Position numbers and translations under genes: made by a program. Of a stretch of 64,000 bases of DNA, positions 45,719 to 54,991 are shown piece by piece. Below the pieces are notes generated by a model, which searched no databases, was not told the origin of the DNA, and saw only the letters and a program-made list of their open reading frames with translations. Every line of letters starts with the position of its first letter. The first letter of the stretch is position 1. This DNA comes from Aquilaria yunnanensis (taxonomy: Eukaryota; Streptophyta; Magnoliopsida; Malvales; Thymelaeaceae), in contig CM077594.1 of assembly GCA_039654915.1 (NCBI GenBank), positions 84,892,893 to 84,956,892 of the forward strand, written 5' to 3'.

Positions 45719-46282
45719 CTATGAATCGGCGATTTGCATCCCATCCAGTTTTCTCATAAACTGGCAAACTGGGTCGTTTAAAGTCAGATTCTCAAGACTA
45801 TAACGATCTCGTTCTTTTTGGAGAATTATCCATAATCCAACAATCTCAAATTGCACTATTCTGCAAGAATGCGCTTCAAGAACCTCTCGAATATCTTCTA
45901 GAGATTCCTTACGCAAGCCATTCTTAATGAATCTTATTCTATCATTACGATTTCTGGTGATCACTCCTGGAGAACGACATTTATTGCCACAAATCCACCA
46001 TCCACAATTATGACAAACGCCTAGCCTCTTTGCTCTTTTTTTTTTGGCATAAGCGCTTTTACCAAAGCCGGGCATACGGGGAAAGAACGCTTCTGGAACT
46101 TCACCAGCTGAACGAACCTTAGCTTCGATTAGCCACCGCACATTATCAGGAATGCCTTTGTGCATAAATACTCTGAATCGTTCACATCTAGATTTATAAA
46201 TCTTTTTAAGAACATTTATTGGGAAGGAAGGAAAATACTTTCGTAGGGCAGAAAGAGAAGACTCTATTGATGAAGGAGGCAA
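45719..46282 (-). CDS. Cysteine-rich basic protein, copy A (carlavirus NABP-like)
   Basis: An open frame of 187 codons. The N-terminal half (about 8-72) is helical (RKYFPS.PINVLKKIY, then GIPDNVRWLIEAKVRSAGE). Then comes a Lys/Arg cluster (75-86) directly before a zinc-finger-like Cys motif C-x2-C-x4-C-x3-C (Cys 90, 93, 98, 102), a PG turn and an F.KNG segment; the tail ends LTLNDPVCQF. A GKS.YA basic cluster followed at once by a four-Cys finger is the layout of the small nucleic-acid-binding proteins of carlaviruses and relatives, several of which bind nucleic acid and suppress RNA silencing. The Cys spacing differs from what I know of that family, so homology is inferred. Two related frames follow to the right. 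It is unbroken and could be translated. Confidence 0.6.
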   Translation of the reverse strand: MPPSSIESSLSALRKYFPSFPINVLKKIYKSRCERFRVFMHKGIPDNVRWLIEAKVRSAGEVPEAFFPRMPGFGKSAYAKKKRAKRLGVCHNCGWWICGNKCRSPGVITRNRNDRIRFIKNGLRKESLEDIREVLEAHSCRIVQFEIVGLWIILQKERDRYSLENLTLNDPVCQFMRKLDGMQIADS

Positions 46283-46289
46283 AGAAAGA

Positions 46290-46499
46290 AATTAGTGATT
46301 GTAGGAAACGGAAATAACTAACACATATTTATAGTGATGAAAGGGATAATGTGTTAATTACACTTACAGAAGCAAGTACATTATTGTCAAAAGAAAAGAC
46401 AAACGATAGCTTATATGTACAGCAATCATGACTGTGGCTCTCATCTTCCACTGGTTTTACGTCCAGTAACGACTTCAATGCCTTCTATGAATCGAGGAT
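46290..46499 (-). other. Intercistronic leader between copies A and B
   Basis: This contains a segment (about 46320-46385: ATTTATAGTGATGAAAGG, ACATTATTGTCAAAAGA) that recurs at about 47155-47225 after copy C. The tandem unit is therefore frame plus spacer, with a period of about 750-840 bp. Confidence 0.6.
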
Positions 46500-47033
46500 T
46501 TACTTCCCATCCAGTTTTCTCACAAACTGGCAAACTGGGTCGTTTAAAGTCAGATTCCCAAGACTGTAACGGTCTCGTTCTTTATGGTAAGTCCTCCACA
46601 ATTTGACAATTTGACCTTGCACTCGTGCACAAGAATGCGTTTCAAGAGTCTCTCGGATATCCTCCAGAGATTCTTTACGCAGGCCATTCTTAATGAATTT
46701 TCTTTTATCTTCACGATTTGTGGAGATGTATCCTAAAGAGCGACATTTAGTATTACAATTCCATCGCCCACATTTATAACACACGCCTAGTCTCTTCGCT
46801 CTTCACCTTTTGGCATAACGGCTTTTACCTAAACCGGGCATGCGAGGCATAAATGCATCTGGAACTTCACCAGCCGAACGGACCTTAGCTTCAATTAACC
46901 ACCGCACATCGTCAGGAATGCCCTTGTATATAAAAACTCTGATTCTTTCACATCTAGCTTGATAAATCTTTTTAAGAACATTTATTGGGAGAGAAGGAAA
47001 GTACTTTCGCAGGGCAGAAAGAGTAGACTCCAT
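46500..47033 (-). pseudogene. Cysteine-rich basic protein, copy B, with one stop
   Basis: A 177-codon frame from ATG 47033, colinear with copy A. A single TGA at codon 77 falls inside the basic cluster, just before the Cys motif (codons 85, 88, 93, 97); the rest of the frame stays open to 46500. All four cysteines and the LTLNDPVCQF end are kept. The stop looks like a recent CGA-to-TGA change. The copies differ at many amino-acid positions while keeping length, cysteines and basic cluster, which suggests that the duplications are older than the stop and that the protein was constrained for a time. Confidence 0.65.
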
Positions 47034-47338
47034 TGATGAGAGAAGAATTTAAGAGATGAGGGAAATGAATCAGTTATTGTAGGAAACTGAAATAACCGAC
47101 TTTGAGAATCACAGAGTACCGTATCTGCTGCTTAACCGGAAAGAAGAACATGCATTTATAGTGATGAAAGGATAACGTGTCGATTACACTTATGGGAGCG
47201 AGTACATTATTGTCAAAAGAAAATGTAAATTTTCCAAATATGACAAATTGTATGTACAGTAATTGTGACTGTGGCTCACATCTTCAACTGATTTACGTCC
47301 AGTAATGGCATTAACGCCTTCTATGAGTCGAGGATTTG
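47034..47338 (-). other. Intercistronic leader between copies B and C
   Basis: This carries a block also found upstream of copy C (ACCGACTT.GAGA.TCAC.G, GAGTACCGTATC.GC, GCTTAACCGGAAA; here about 47095-47140, there about 47933-47980) and the ATTATTGTCAAAAGA block. These shared leaders show that each frame was duplicated with its upstream region. Confidence 0.6.
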
Positions 47339-47869
47339 CTACCCATCCAGTTTTTTTACAAGCTGGCAAACAGGGTCGTTTAAAGTCAGATTCCCGGGAC
47401 TGTAACGGTCTCGTTCTTCATGAAAAATGCTCCATAAACCGAGAAGTTCACGTTGCACGGATCCACAAGAATGCGTCTCAAGAGTCAATTGGATATCATC
47501 CAACGAGTCCTTACTCAGGCCATTCTTAATAAATCGTATTTTATCTTCTCGATTATCAGAGATCATCCCTAAAGAACGACATTTAGTATTACAAGTCCAC
47601 CGTCTACATTTATGGCAGACTTGTAACCTTTTCGCTCTTCGCTTTTTGGCATAAGAGCTTTTGCCTATACCAGGCATGTGAGACACAAATGCCTCTGGGA
47701 TTTCACCTGCCAGACGAACCTTGGCTTCGATTAACCACCACACATCTTCAGGGATTCCTTTGTGCATCAGAACTCTTAATCGTTCACAGCGAACTTGGTA
47801 GATCTTTTTGAGAATGTTCATTGGGAGAAAAGGAAAATATTTTCGTAAGACAGAAAGAGTAGGATCCAT
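47339..47869 (-). CDS. Cysteine-rich basic protein, copy C (carlavirus NABP-like)
   Basis: An unbroken 176-codon frame, first of the three in transcript order. The Cys motif C-x2-C-x4-C-x3-C is at residues 85, 88, 93 and 97, preceded by the basic cluster 70-81 (GKSSYAKKRRAK). The N-terminal RKYFPFLPMNILKKIY and the C-terminal LTLNDPVCQL match copies A and B. It has the basic-cluster-plus-finger layout described for copy A, so a nucleic-acid-binding role is likely. Whether the origin is viral or an unknown plant family is open; the N-terminal 70 residues have no relative that I recognise. Confidence 0.6.
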   Translation of the reverse strand: MDPTLSVLRKYFPFLPMNILKKIYQVRCERLRVLMHKGIPEDVWWLIEAKVRLAGEIPEAFVSHMPGIGKSSYAKKRRAKRLQVCHKCRRWTCNTKCRSLGMISDNREDKIRFIKNGLSKDSLDDIQLTLETHSCGSVQRELLGLWSIFHEERDRYSPGNLTLNDPVCQLVKKLDG

Positions 47870-49623
47870 TTTCTAGAGGGAAGTAAAAGAAAGAAGAGAG
47901 GAAAGAATCAGTTATTATGGGCAACTGAGAAAACCGACTTGAGAGTCACGGAGTACCGTATCCGCCGCTTAACCGGAAAAGTGGATCCTACTTCATTTTG
48001 ATGTGATAGATATTTTTTATCTTGGATATTCCATCGAGCTGACGTCGATCCAGTCCTCGATTATTGAATCCATTGTCCGCTTTTGACAAATTTTCAACGA
48101 TAATATTTCTTGATGTCTGCCTTATCTTTGACCACAGCTATCTCTTATCTTGGATGCTGCTAAGCTGGCATCAATCCTGTCCTTCCAGGTGTAGCCTCGA
48201 TTATTGAATCAATTGCCAGGCTTTTGACAATATTGTCTACTTTATCCTTGGATCCCTGATGGGACTGGGTCCAGCATATTAGCTGTGCATCCAGTGATAG
48301 ACTGGTAAGAGCTGATGTCATTGAGATCTCAGCTTATACTGCTGTAACTGTGCCGTGGATGTGCTTCCCATTTGGTTCCTATTATGCAAAAGCCATGCAT
48401 GCATGATGTGAAATGCATGAATGCAGAGCATGCGTAATTGATGTTTTTTTTTTGGATTTTTGGATGGATCTAGTTCTTCATGTCTTTGCTTTACTGGATC
48501 TTCTTTGTGATTGCCTTCTTGGACTATCATTGAATCTCTTTATGCTTCCCAGCTCTTGTCCATTGCCTTAAAAGCCCAACTCTTTTCAAAATCCCCTTTC
48601 CTTGACTTGTTCTTGAATTTTGGCCTCAATTTCTTTAATGTTCGCCCGCTTCATACTTTATGTCTCTTTGGGTACTCATCCCTTGTCATGGATTTCATAG
48701 CATCAAAAGCTTAACTTTCAATGTCTGTCCTTTTTCTTGTGTCCGGGCTGACACATACTTATCCCCATGTTATAATCTGAAAGATTGCTCTTCTTTAAAC
48801 TCAGGTTTTGCTCGATGAGACTTGCCCCATTTTTTTATTGAGCTTCTTCGTTGACAGTACTCTTCTTACGCTTCGTAAAGAGTACTTTGCCCCCTGAATA
48901 TGGTGTTTATGTGGATAAAAGGTATCATCTCGCCTTTGATTTAAAAGAAGATCGAGCATTTCTAGACCTTTGTGATGGCCCTCAATCGTGAATTTCTCTT
49001 ACAAAAACCACATCTTCTTAAAGAAAGTCTCAAGCTATCTCCTCACTTTTAAGTCTACACACATTAATGAATAATGGTTTCACCTTAAAGAAAAACTTTC
49101 ATCAATTTGCAAAGCTTGACCCAGTAACTTACGGTCTTTGTTTTTAAATTAAAATATCCTATCATTCTTCCCCTTTCCAACTCGAAGACATAAACTGTAC
49201 AAGGCAATAAGATAGAAACGTAATTCATAATGATAGTTTTTTTATGAATGAGGATGATATCAAGAGGTAAATGTTAGGTCTGAGGAAAGTTAAGTTTGAG
49301 TGGTTTTTTTTTGTGGTAGTCTTTTAGCTGAATGAGGATGATATCAAGGGGTAAATGTTAGGTCTGAGGAAAGTTAAGTTTGAGTGGTGTGAAAAAACGG
49401 TCTTTTAATACTACTCGTGAGCATATCTGATTACGGTGAAAAATTCAATAGTGAAGACCTCAAACTTGCCACCTTTTTCAGAACGTTAGACCTCATCTGT
49501 TGCCCCCCAACTATCGTAATCTTTATGTACGCTTGGTTTGAGGGTTGCTTTTGTCTTCTAAACCGCCTTTGCAGGTTTTCAGTCTAGAATCCATAGCTCA
49601 CTTTTTTTTTTCTTTCTTTTGCT
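47870..49623 (-). other. Spacer upstream of the cargo frames
   Basis: No gene is established. 47870-47990 is the leader of copy C. 48000-48250 contains a diverged direct repeat of about 140 bp (ATCTTGGAT.., CCTCGATTATTGAATC.ATTG, CTTTTGACAA). 48330-48530 has a weak open stretch on the minus strand. 49245-49305 and 49330-49390 are direct repeats (GATGATATCAAG.GGTAAATG, TCTGAGGAAAGTTAAGTTTG). Confidence 0.45.
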
Positions 49624-50100
49624 CTAACTTGAGCCTATTTTCTTTTCTTTTTTTTGTTTCTTCTTTTTTTTTTGTTGTTGTTGTTTTTTTTTTTTTGTGC
49701 GAGCTATGGTGATGACATACTTGATAACTCTCTTGAAATGAGATGACTCAAGTGGCTTTGCTTGCTCGTGCTTACTTTCAGTTTTTTTTTTTTTTTTTTT
49801 TTTTTGGTTTTGAATTTTCCCTTTAATGGCTTTTGATGGAAGGGAAAAACTTCTTTCCTTTTTGGAGTTTGTATTGCGGAGAACCGAGATCATAGCCCTC
49901 TTGAAGTGAGATGACACAAGTGGCTTTTCTTGCTTGTGCTTGGTCTCAGTCTTTTTTTTGGTTTTGAATTTTCCCTTTAATGGCTTTTGATGGAAGGGAA
50001 AAACTTCTTTCCTTTTTGGAGTTTGTGTTGCGGAGAACCGAGAACCTTTTTTTTTTTTTGTGTTGAGCATTTGTGAGAATTGGGAGGCGACTGAAGTCAT
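49624..50100 (-). CDS. Lysine-rich low-complexity frame of the element
   Basis: A 158-codon frame with two ~55-residue imperfect repeats (first KKGSRFSATQTPKRKEVFPF, second beginning about 70 codons on) and long Lys and Gln runs at the end. The DNA has a tandem duplication of about 170 bp (about 49725-49895 and 49885-50045) with T-runs of different length, so the frame changes easily by slippage. No domain is recognised; it could be a decayed nucleic-acid-binding or nuclear-localised protein, or non-coding. It lies where pol would be expected. Confidence 0.3.
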   Translation of the reverse strand: MTSVASQFSQMLNTKKKKGSRFSATQTPKRKEVFPFHQKPLKGKFKTKKKTETKHKQEKPLVSSHFKRAMISVLRNTNSKKERSFSLPSKAIKGKIQNQKKKKKKKTESKHEQAKPLESSHFKRVIKYVITIARTKKKKQQQQKKKKKQKKEKKIGSS

Positions 50101-50128
50101 TTAATATGAGAGCTACCTTCTTTGGAAG

Positions 50129-50269
50129 CTAACCCCAGACTTCTTGCAAGGATGTTGATAGCCACTGCGAATTCTCTTTTGAGAGTTGAGGTGCAACATT
50201 TGAAATCCTTCTTACTAAATTTGGTAGCACTTTGAAGATCACCACTAACAAATCTTCCTTATCTTTCAT
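50129..50269 (-). pseudogene. Short unrecognised frame
   Basis: A 46-residue frame from ATG 50269 (MKDKEDLLVVIFKVLPNLVR, ending SLQEVWG) has a normal protein-like composition. It may be the start of the frame that now appears as the Lys-rich frame, separated by a stop and a frame change. I do not recognise it. Confidence 0.3.
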
Positions 50270-50632
50270 TTTCACCCACGAGTAGTATCGTTTGCAAAGT
50301 GAAGTGTGATGGAAACAACGGATAGTGTAATGGGAAAGAGTGAGAGATAGATGTAAAAATTGAATTTTTGGTAAAAAGTGGTAGGATGCACGCATTACAT
50401 CTTTTTGTTGGACAAGAAAAAGAATACCAGGTGTCCATTTAGCAAAGACTACACCCTAGATTCTGGACTAAATCTAGGAGATTTTTACTATTAGATTACT
50501 TTGACAAGCTCTCAAAGATGTAAGTTTAGTAAAAGGATTCCCTGTCATTCAAAAGTGTGTGCGAACTGTTAGGTCAGATCTAACTTGGAGCCCTTCTAAA
50601 ATCAATGTAATTCCAGTTCAAAATCTTCACTT

Positions 50633-51960
50633 TCAATTACCAATCACATTATGGCCTAGCAATTTGGACTCGACCAACTTGAGTTTCAGTGTCACACAAT
50701 TTTCAGCTGAATGCCCAATTGAACATTTTTTGTAATCACATTTGGCATTTGGGTCATACCAACTTGAAAGAGGACGCCATTTGATTTTTGCTACCGTTGG
50801 TATGGGTGGTAGCAGGTTTGAAACTTGTGGAAGTTGAATTGACTTGAGTAGCTTTCTTCCCATGAGTAGTATGTGGTACTGATGAGGGAGCCTTGGAGAT
50901 TACAATCTCAATAGGATATCCTTTCACTTGTATCGTGAGTGGTATTGTACCATAGAGCCTTGGAGATTACAATCTCAATAGGATATCCTTTCACTTGTAT
51001 CGTGAGTGGCATTGTACCATAGAACCAGGAGATGATGTTATGGACAACTCCACTTCTTTGATTGAAACATCCTCCAATTGAAGAATCGACCAACTTTCCA
51101 TGTTTTAATTCCAAATTTGATTTTTTTTCTCCAGATAATACCATATTTGAAAAGCTACTTGAAGTGTTCCCAACTAGTTTTTCATAAAATGGTATGTTTA
51201 GTGTTTGGATAAACAGGGTGATCAGTTCTCTTTCTATCATAGAAGTTTCTCCACCTTTGTGCGTATTCCTTAAAGGTCTATTGTTCCTTCTTCTCCATAT
51301 TCTGGAGAGGTTGGCGATCCGGAGCCAAGTCCATGACATGCTTATAATTACTGATGAAAGCTTGAGTGAGATCATTCCATGTTCTAATGTTCTTGGACCT
51401 TGACTTAGATACCAATGTAGTGCTGACTTTGTAAGGCTTTCTTGAAAAAGTGCTATCCACACTTTCTCGTCTTTTGTGAGTGGTTGTAGTCTTCTTAGAA
51501 ACAACGTGATGTGAGTGATGGGATCACTTGTTCCATCATATTTTACAAAGTCTGGCACCTTAAAGACTGAAGGAATCACAACGTCTGGCATCAAGTAGAG
51601 ATCACCCACTGAGAGAGCTCCGAATATAGTGCCTCCTTCAATGACCCGAAATCTCTTTTCTATGGTTTCGAGTTTTTTTTTAGTATCTTCTTATTTTTTA
51701 AGCAGGGGCTTCTTTCCTTCAAAAATTGGATTGTGCCTTAAATGAATGTTATCAGATGGGCCTGAGTTATGAAAAAGCTTCTCTTGAGCTGAGACCCGTT
51801 GTTAAGTGAATCCGTGAAGATAAGTAGGATCTTGTGGTTCTTTGATAGGAACTTGAGTTGCTTTTCCCTTAATCAACTCCATTAGTTGTTTCATTTGTTC
51901 TGTCATGTTTTCCATCTTGGACTCAATATCTGTGAGACGACCTTTGGCTTGCTCTGCCAT
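50633..51960 (-). pseudogene. Ty3 (Tat/Ogre-type) gag remnant
   Basis: From ATG 51960: a coiled-coil start (DIESKMENMTEQMKQLMELI), then the gag core VPDFVKYDGTSDPITHITLF, DSLT/ESLTKSALHWYLSQGP, MDLAPDRQPLQNMEKKEQ, TFKEYAQRWRN, and LFIQTLNIPFYEKLVGNTSS, which is the normal order of plant Tat/Ogre gag proteins. Near 50860-50680 a zinc-knuckle-like tail follows (YDPNAKCDYKKCSIGHSAEN). Several stops and frameshifts interrupt it. A 66-bp tandem duplication (about 50889-50954 and 50955-51020) lies in the linker. Gag is therefore not functional here and would have to come from another element. Confidence 0.8.
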
Positions 51961-52935
51961 TAGCCTTGTTTGGAGCCGAGTTGAATATCGGTGTTGAGGT
52001 CCAATTTTACCTTTTTTAAAGTAAGATTTATTTTATTAAACTTTACATGTATATGATTGATGCAATGGATGCATGCAATACATAATGAGATTATGTTTTT
52101 ATCAAAATTTATATGCACGTGATTCATGTAGTGGAATGCATGCAATGAGATCATTTTTATCAGATTTTATATGCATGTGATTGATGTAATGGATGTATGC
52201 AATGAGTGAGCTTGATTATCAACTATCGTGAAACTTCAAGACTTCTAGTTATTATTAGAAAGACCAAAAAGTTAGCATAGTTTGATGCGTGGTTTTGATG
52301 CATGAAGAATAATTGCACAGAACGGAAGTATAACAAAAGAAAAATAAGGTTATTAACAAGTTAAATAGCAATTAACAACTCATGAACTATTATGGAAAAA
52401 TGAATTAAAACCATAAATATAAGACACGAAAAAATAAAAGTGTAGAGCAACAACATAGCATAACAAGGACATGCTTATGGCGTTGGTAAATGGGAGGAAT
52501 ACTGTGGTCAGTTCTATGGTTAAGTGAGGAGTTCTATATGCATAGGGTGGTTTATCAAAAGGCCGAGGGTAGTTCCCGAATCCCATCACTAAATTATAAT
52601 GATAGCCCAATTCCTTACCCTCTAGGGTTTATGTAAGGAAAGGATTAATTCGAGTCGTAGCTTTTCGTGGGCCCATGCAGAGACTAACCGTCTCAGGAGG
52701 CAATACACTACTTTGCTACTTTGAAACCGGTGAAGGCTTGGAGACCATGGCCTCACAAGGACAACAACACCAATTTCGCTTAGAAAGAACGTGTTCAATT
52801 TGAGGAAGCTCGGGTATATAGCTTCATGTCGTGAATGCATTATGCATGTTTACTTAAGTAAATATAACACAAGAATCCACATAAAAGTAAGCAAAGCAAA
52901 ACAAATCAATGTTTTAGGCTCGACTCACTAACCGT
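51961..52935 (-). other. Leader between primer site and gag
   Basis: About 1 kb of untranslated leader. It holds three diverged repeats with ATGCA.GTGATTGATG.A.TGGATG (about 52040-52075, 52110-52150, 52165-52205). The leader probably contains the packaging signal, but nothing specific can be pointed to. Confidence 0.5.
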
Positions 52936-52956
52936 GTCCCCAGTGGAGTCGCCAAG
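52936..52956 (-). other. Primer-binding site of inner element
   Basis: On the minus strand the LTR end ...GTTGCCACA is followed by GC and then TTGGCGACTCCACTGGGG. A site of this type, attributed to a tRNA-Arg primer, is what I associate with Ogre/Tat elements; the tRNA match was not computed. Confidence 0.65.
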
Positions 52957-52957
52957 C

Positions 52958-54986
52958 TGTGGCAACGGGCGGGTCGTTTTCGGGAGTCGCCACCAATCGG
53001 TTTTCACTTAGGTCGATTGGACACCTTAAAATTGGTCTGCGAGAGTTCGGGGATTCGGGAGTACAGTTATGTTAAAACAACTTTGTTAAAACGCCCAAAA
53101 ATTGGTACCTTAGTTGATTTCAATTTTGTTTTGCTTTGCTTTAAAAAAATATTCAGTTAATTTTCTAACTAGAAATTTTAACTGAATTAGTCGGATGTGG
53201 ATTTTTAAATTAAGATGGGTTTAAAAGTCTTCAGTAATTAATTTGTATAAAATTTGATATTTCCGAACCATGAACTCTGCCGAGTCACCCGGACACGGAA
53301 GTTTTAATTCCGAACCATGGACTCTGCCGAGTCACCTGGACACGGAATTTGACGAAATTTTAAATAATTTAATCTATATCGTAAAATATGGATTTTTATC
53401 TTTATATTTATTTTTATTCAATAAAAAAAAGTTGATATTTTCCCAAACAGTGGATCCTGCCGGATCATCCGGATATGGAAATTGATTTAATATTTTATTA
53501 ATTTTTGTTTTGTTTATTTAATCATAATTTTTTAATATTTTGTTGTTATTATTTTTTTTACTTTTTCTTAAATTGTTAATTACTATTACTTTTAAAAAAA
53601 TTTATTGATTTTCTTTAATGTTTTCTTTAAAAGAAATAAATAAAAATATGTAATCCAAAAATAATAAAAGATGGTTGGCTTTTTTGTTAAAAATTGATTT
53701 TTTTTGTTAGACATACAAATGAAGTTAATTATTCACATAAAAAAAACTTCTTTTTTTGTTATTATTTTTATTTTTATAGCCGAAAGTGAAATAAGTTTGA
53801 CCATCTATAAAAAAAACTACATAAAGTAAATAAAGGACAAATAAATAAATAAATAAATAAAGTGGGGCTTTTTTGCCATCCACTTAAAAATTGCAGAAAT
53901 TAAATATCATATGCAAATAAAAAGCACATAAAGGAAGATTAAAAGTCAATAAATAATAAAAAAATAAATAAAGCGAGGCTTTTTGGCCATCCACTAATAA
54001 TAAATAAATAGGAGGTATAACCTTCCATGAATTATAATAATAATAATAAAGATAGTAAAAGTTAGTTGTTAGAATTAGTTGTTAATAATAGTAATAATAA
54101 CAATAATAAAGGTTAATAAAGTTAGCAAAGTTAGTTATTAATAATAATAACAATAATAATAAAGGTTAGTAATAATAACAACAATATAAAAAAGTTAGAA
54201 AAGTTTTCTACAAGGATAAAAAAAAGGTTAGTGACTCAAATGAAAGAAAATGAAAAGATGAGGGATTATAATGGGGTTTTTACCTTAAAAATTGAAATTT
54301 GAATCTGTTTGTATCAGAATGACGCGGACGCGGGGGGAAAACGCGCGACGGTGGACGGAGTTGGGCACGGCGGCGAAGGCGTGGGGCAGCGAGGGCGTGG
54401 GGCGGCGAGGGTGGTGGATGACGCGACAGCCAAGGGAGAGAGGACGCGATCGGGAAGAAGGGAGGAGATCGTCGCGACGGCGGCGCGGCTTGGGCGACGG
54501 CGGTGGCTGGACGACGGCGACGTTGACGGGATGACGGCGTGACGGAGACAGGAAGGAGTGATGGCACGCCAAGGCAAACGGAAGTGTGAAAGGGGGGAGT
54601 TAAACGGCAGACAGGAAAAATTTCTAGTGTTCTGGGAATAAGAAAGAGAGGCCAGGGATTAAGGCTGAATATTTTATTTTTTTTTTAAACGGAGCTCTAA
54701 GCTTTCTTTCTATTTTTTTTCTCTCTTTTTTTTTTTCTTTTAATAATAATAAATAATAATTAACAATTAATTTAACTTTCTAATAAACACACAGATATAT
54801 ATATATATTATTTTAAAGCTAATTCTATAAAACAAAAATGCCCCCCATAAGCTAGAAAAATTAATTTAATTTTTTTTATTTAAAATTTTTAATTTTTGGT
54901 AATAATAATAATAATAATTTAATTTTTTTAATTAATTTTTTTTTGAAAATTTTTTTTTAATGGCCGGACGAAATTGGGTGTCAACA
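52958..54986 (-). repeat. LTR of inner element (5' LTR in element sense)
   Basis: This LTR is 2029 bp and colinear with 38482-40508. It carries the promoter for the element in minus-strand reading, but I cannot assign a TATA box with confidence because AT-rich blocks are frequent. The GC-rich block lies at 54300-54600. Confidence 0.95.
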
Positions 54987-54991
54987 CTTAC
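54987..54991. repeat. Target-site duplication of inner element, right copy
   Basis: CTTAC follows the LTR terminus directly and equals 38477-38481. The outer Copia reading resumes right after it. Confidence 0.95.

Larger units (their letters stand above)
38482..54986 (-). mobile_element. Non-autonomous Tat/Ogre-like Ty3 retrotransposon carrying cargo genes
   Basis: The 16.5-kb element is transcribed leftwards. In that sense: 5' LTR (54986-52958, starting TGTTGACACCCAATTTCGTC), primer site, about 1 kb leader, gag remnant (51960-50633), Lys-rich frame (50100-49624), spacer, three tandem cysteine-rich protein frames (47869-45719), LOG-like frame (45295-44666), 69-bp tandem array (44157-40608), polypurine tract, 3' LTR (40508-38482). 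Gag type, LTR start, primer site and large size point to the Tat/Ogre branch of Ty3 elements. I find no protease, reverse transcriptase, RNase H or integrase motif on either strand, so it must depend on a partner element. Few LTR differences suggest a fairly recent insertion. Confidence 0.85.
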
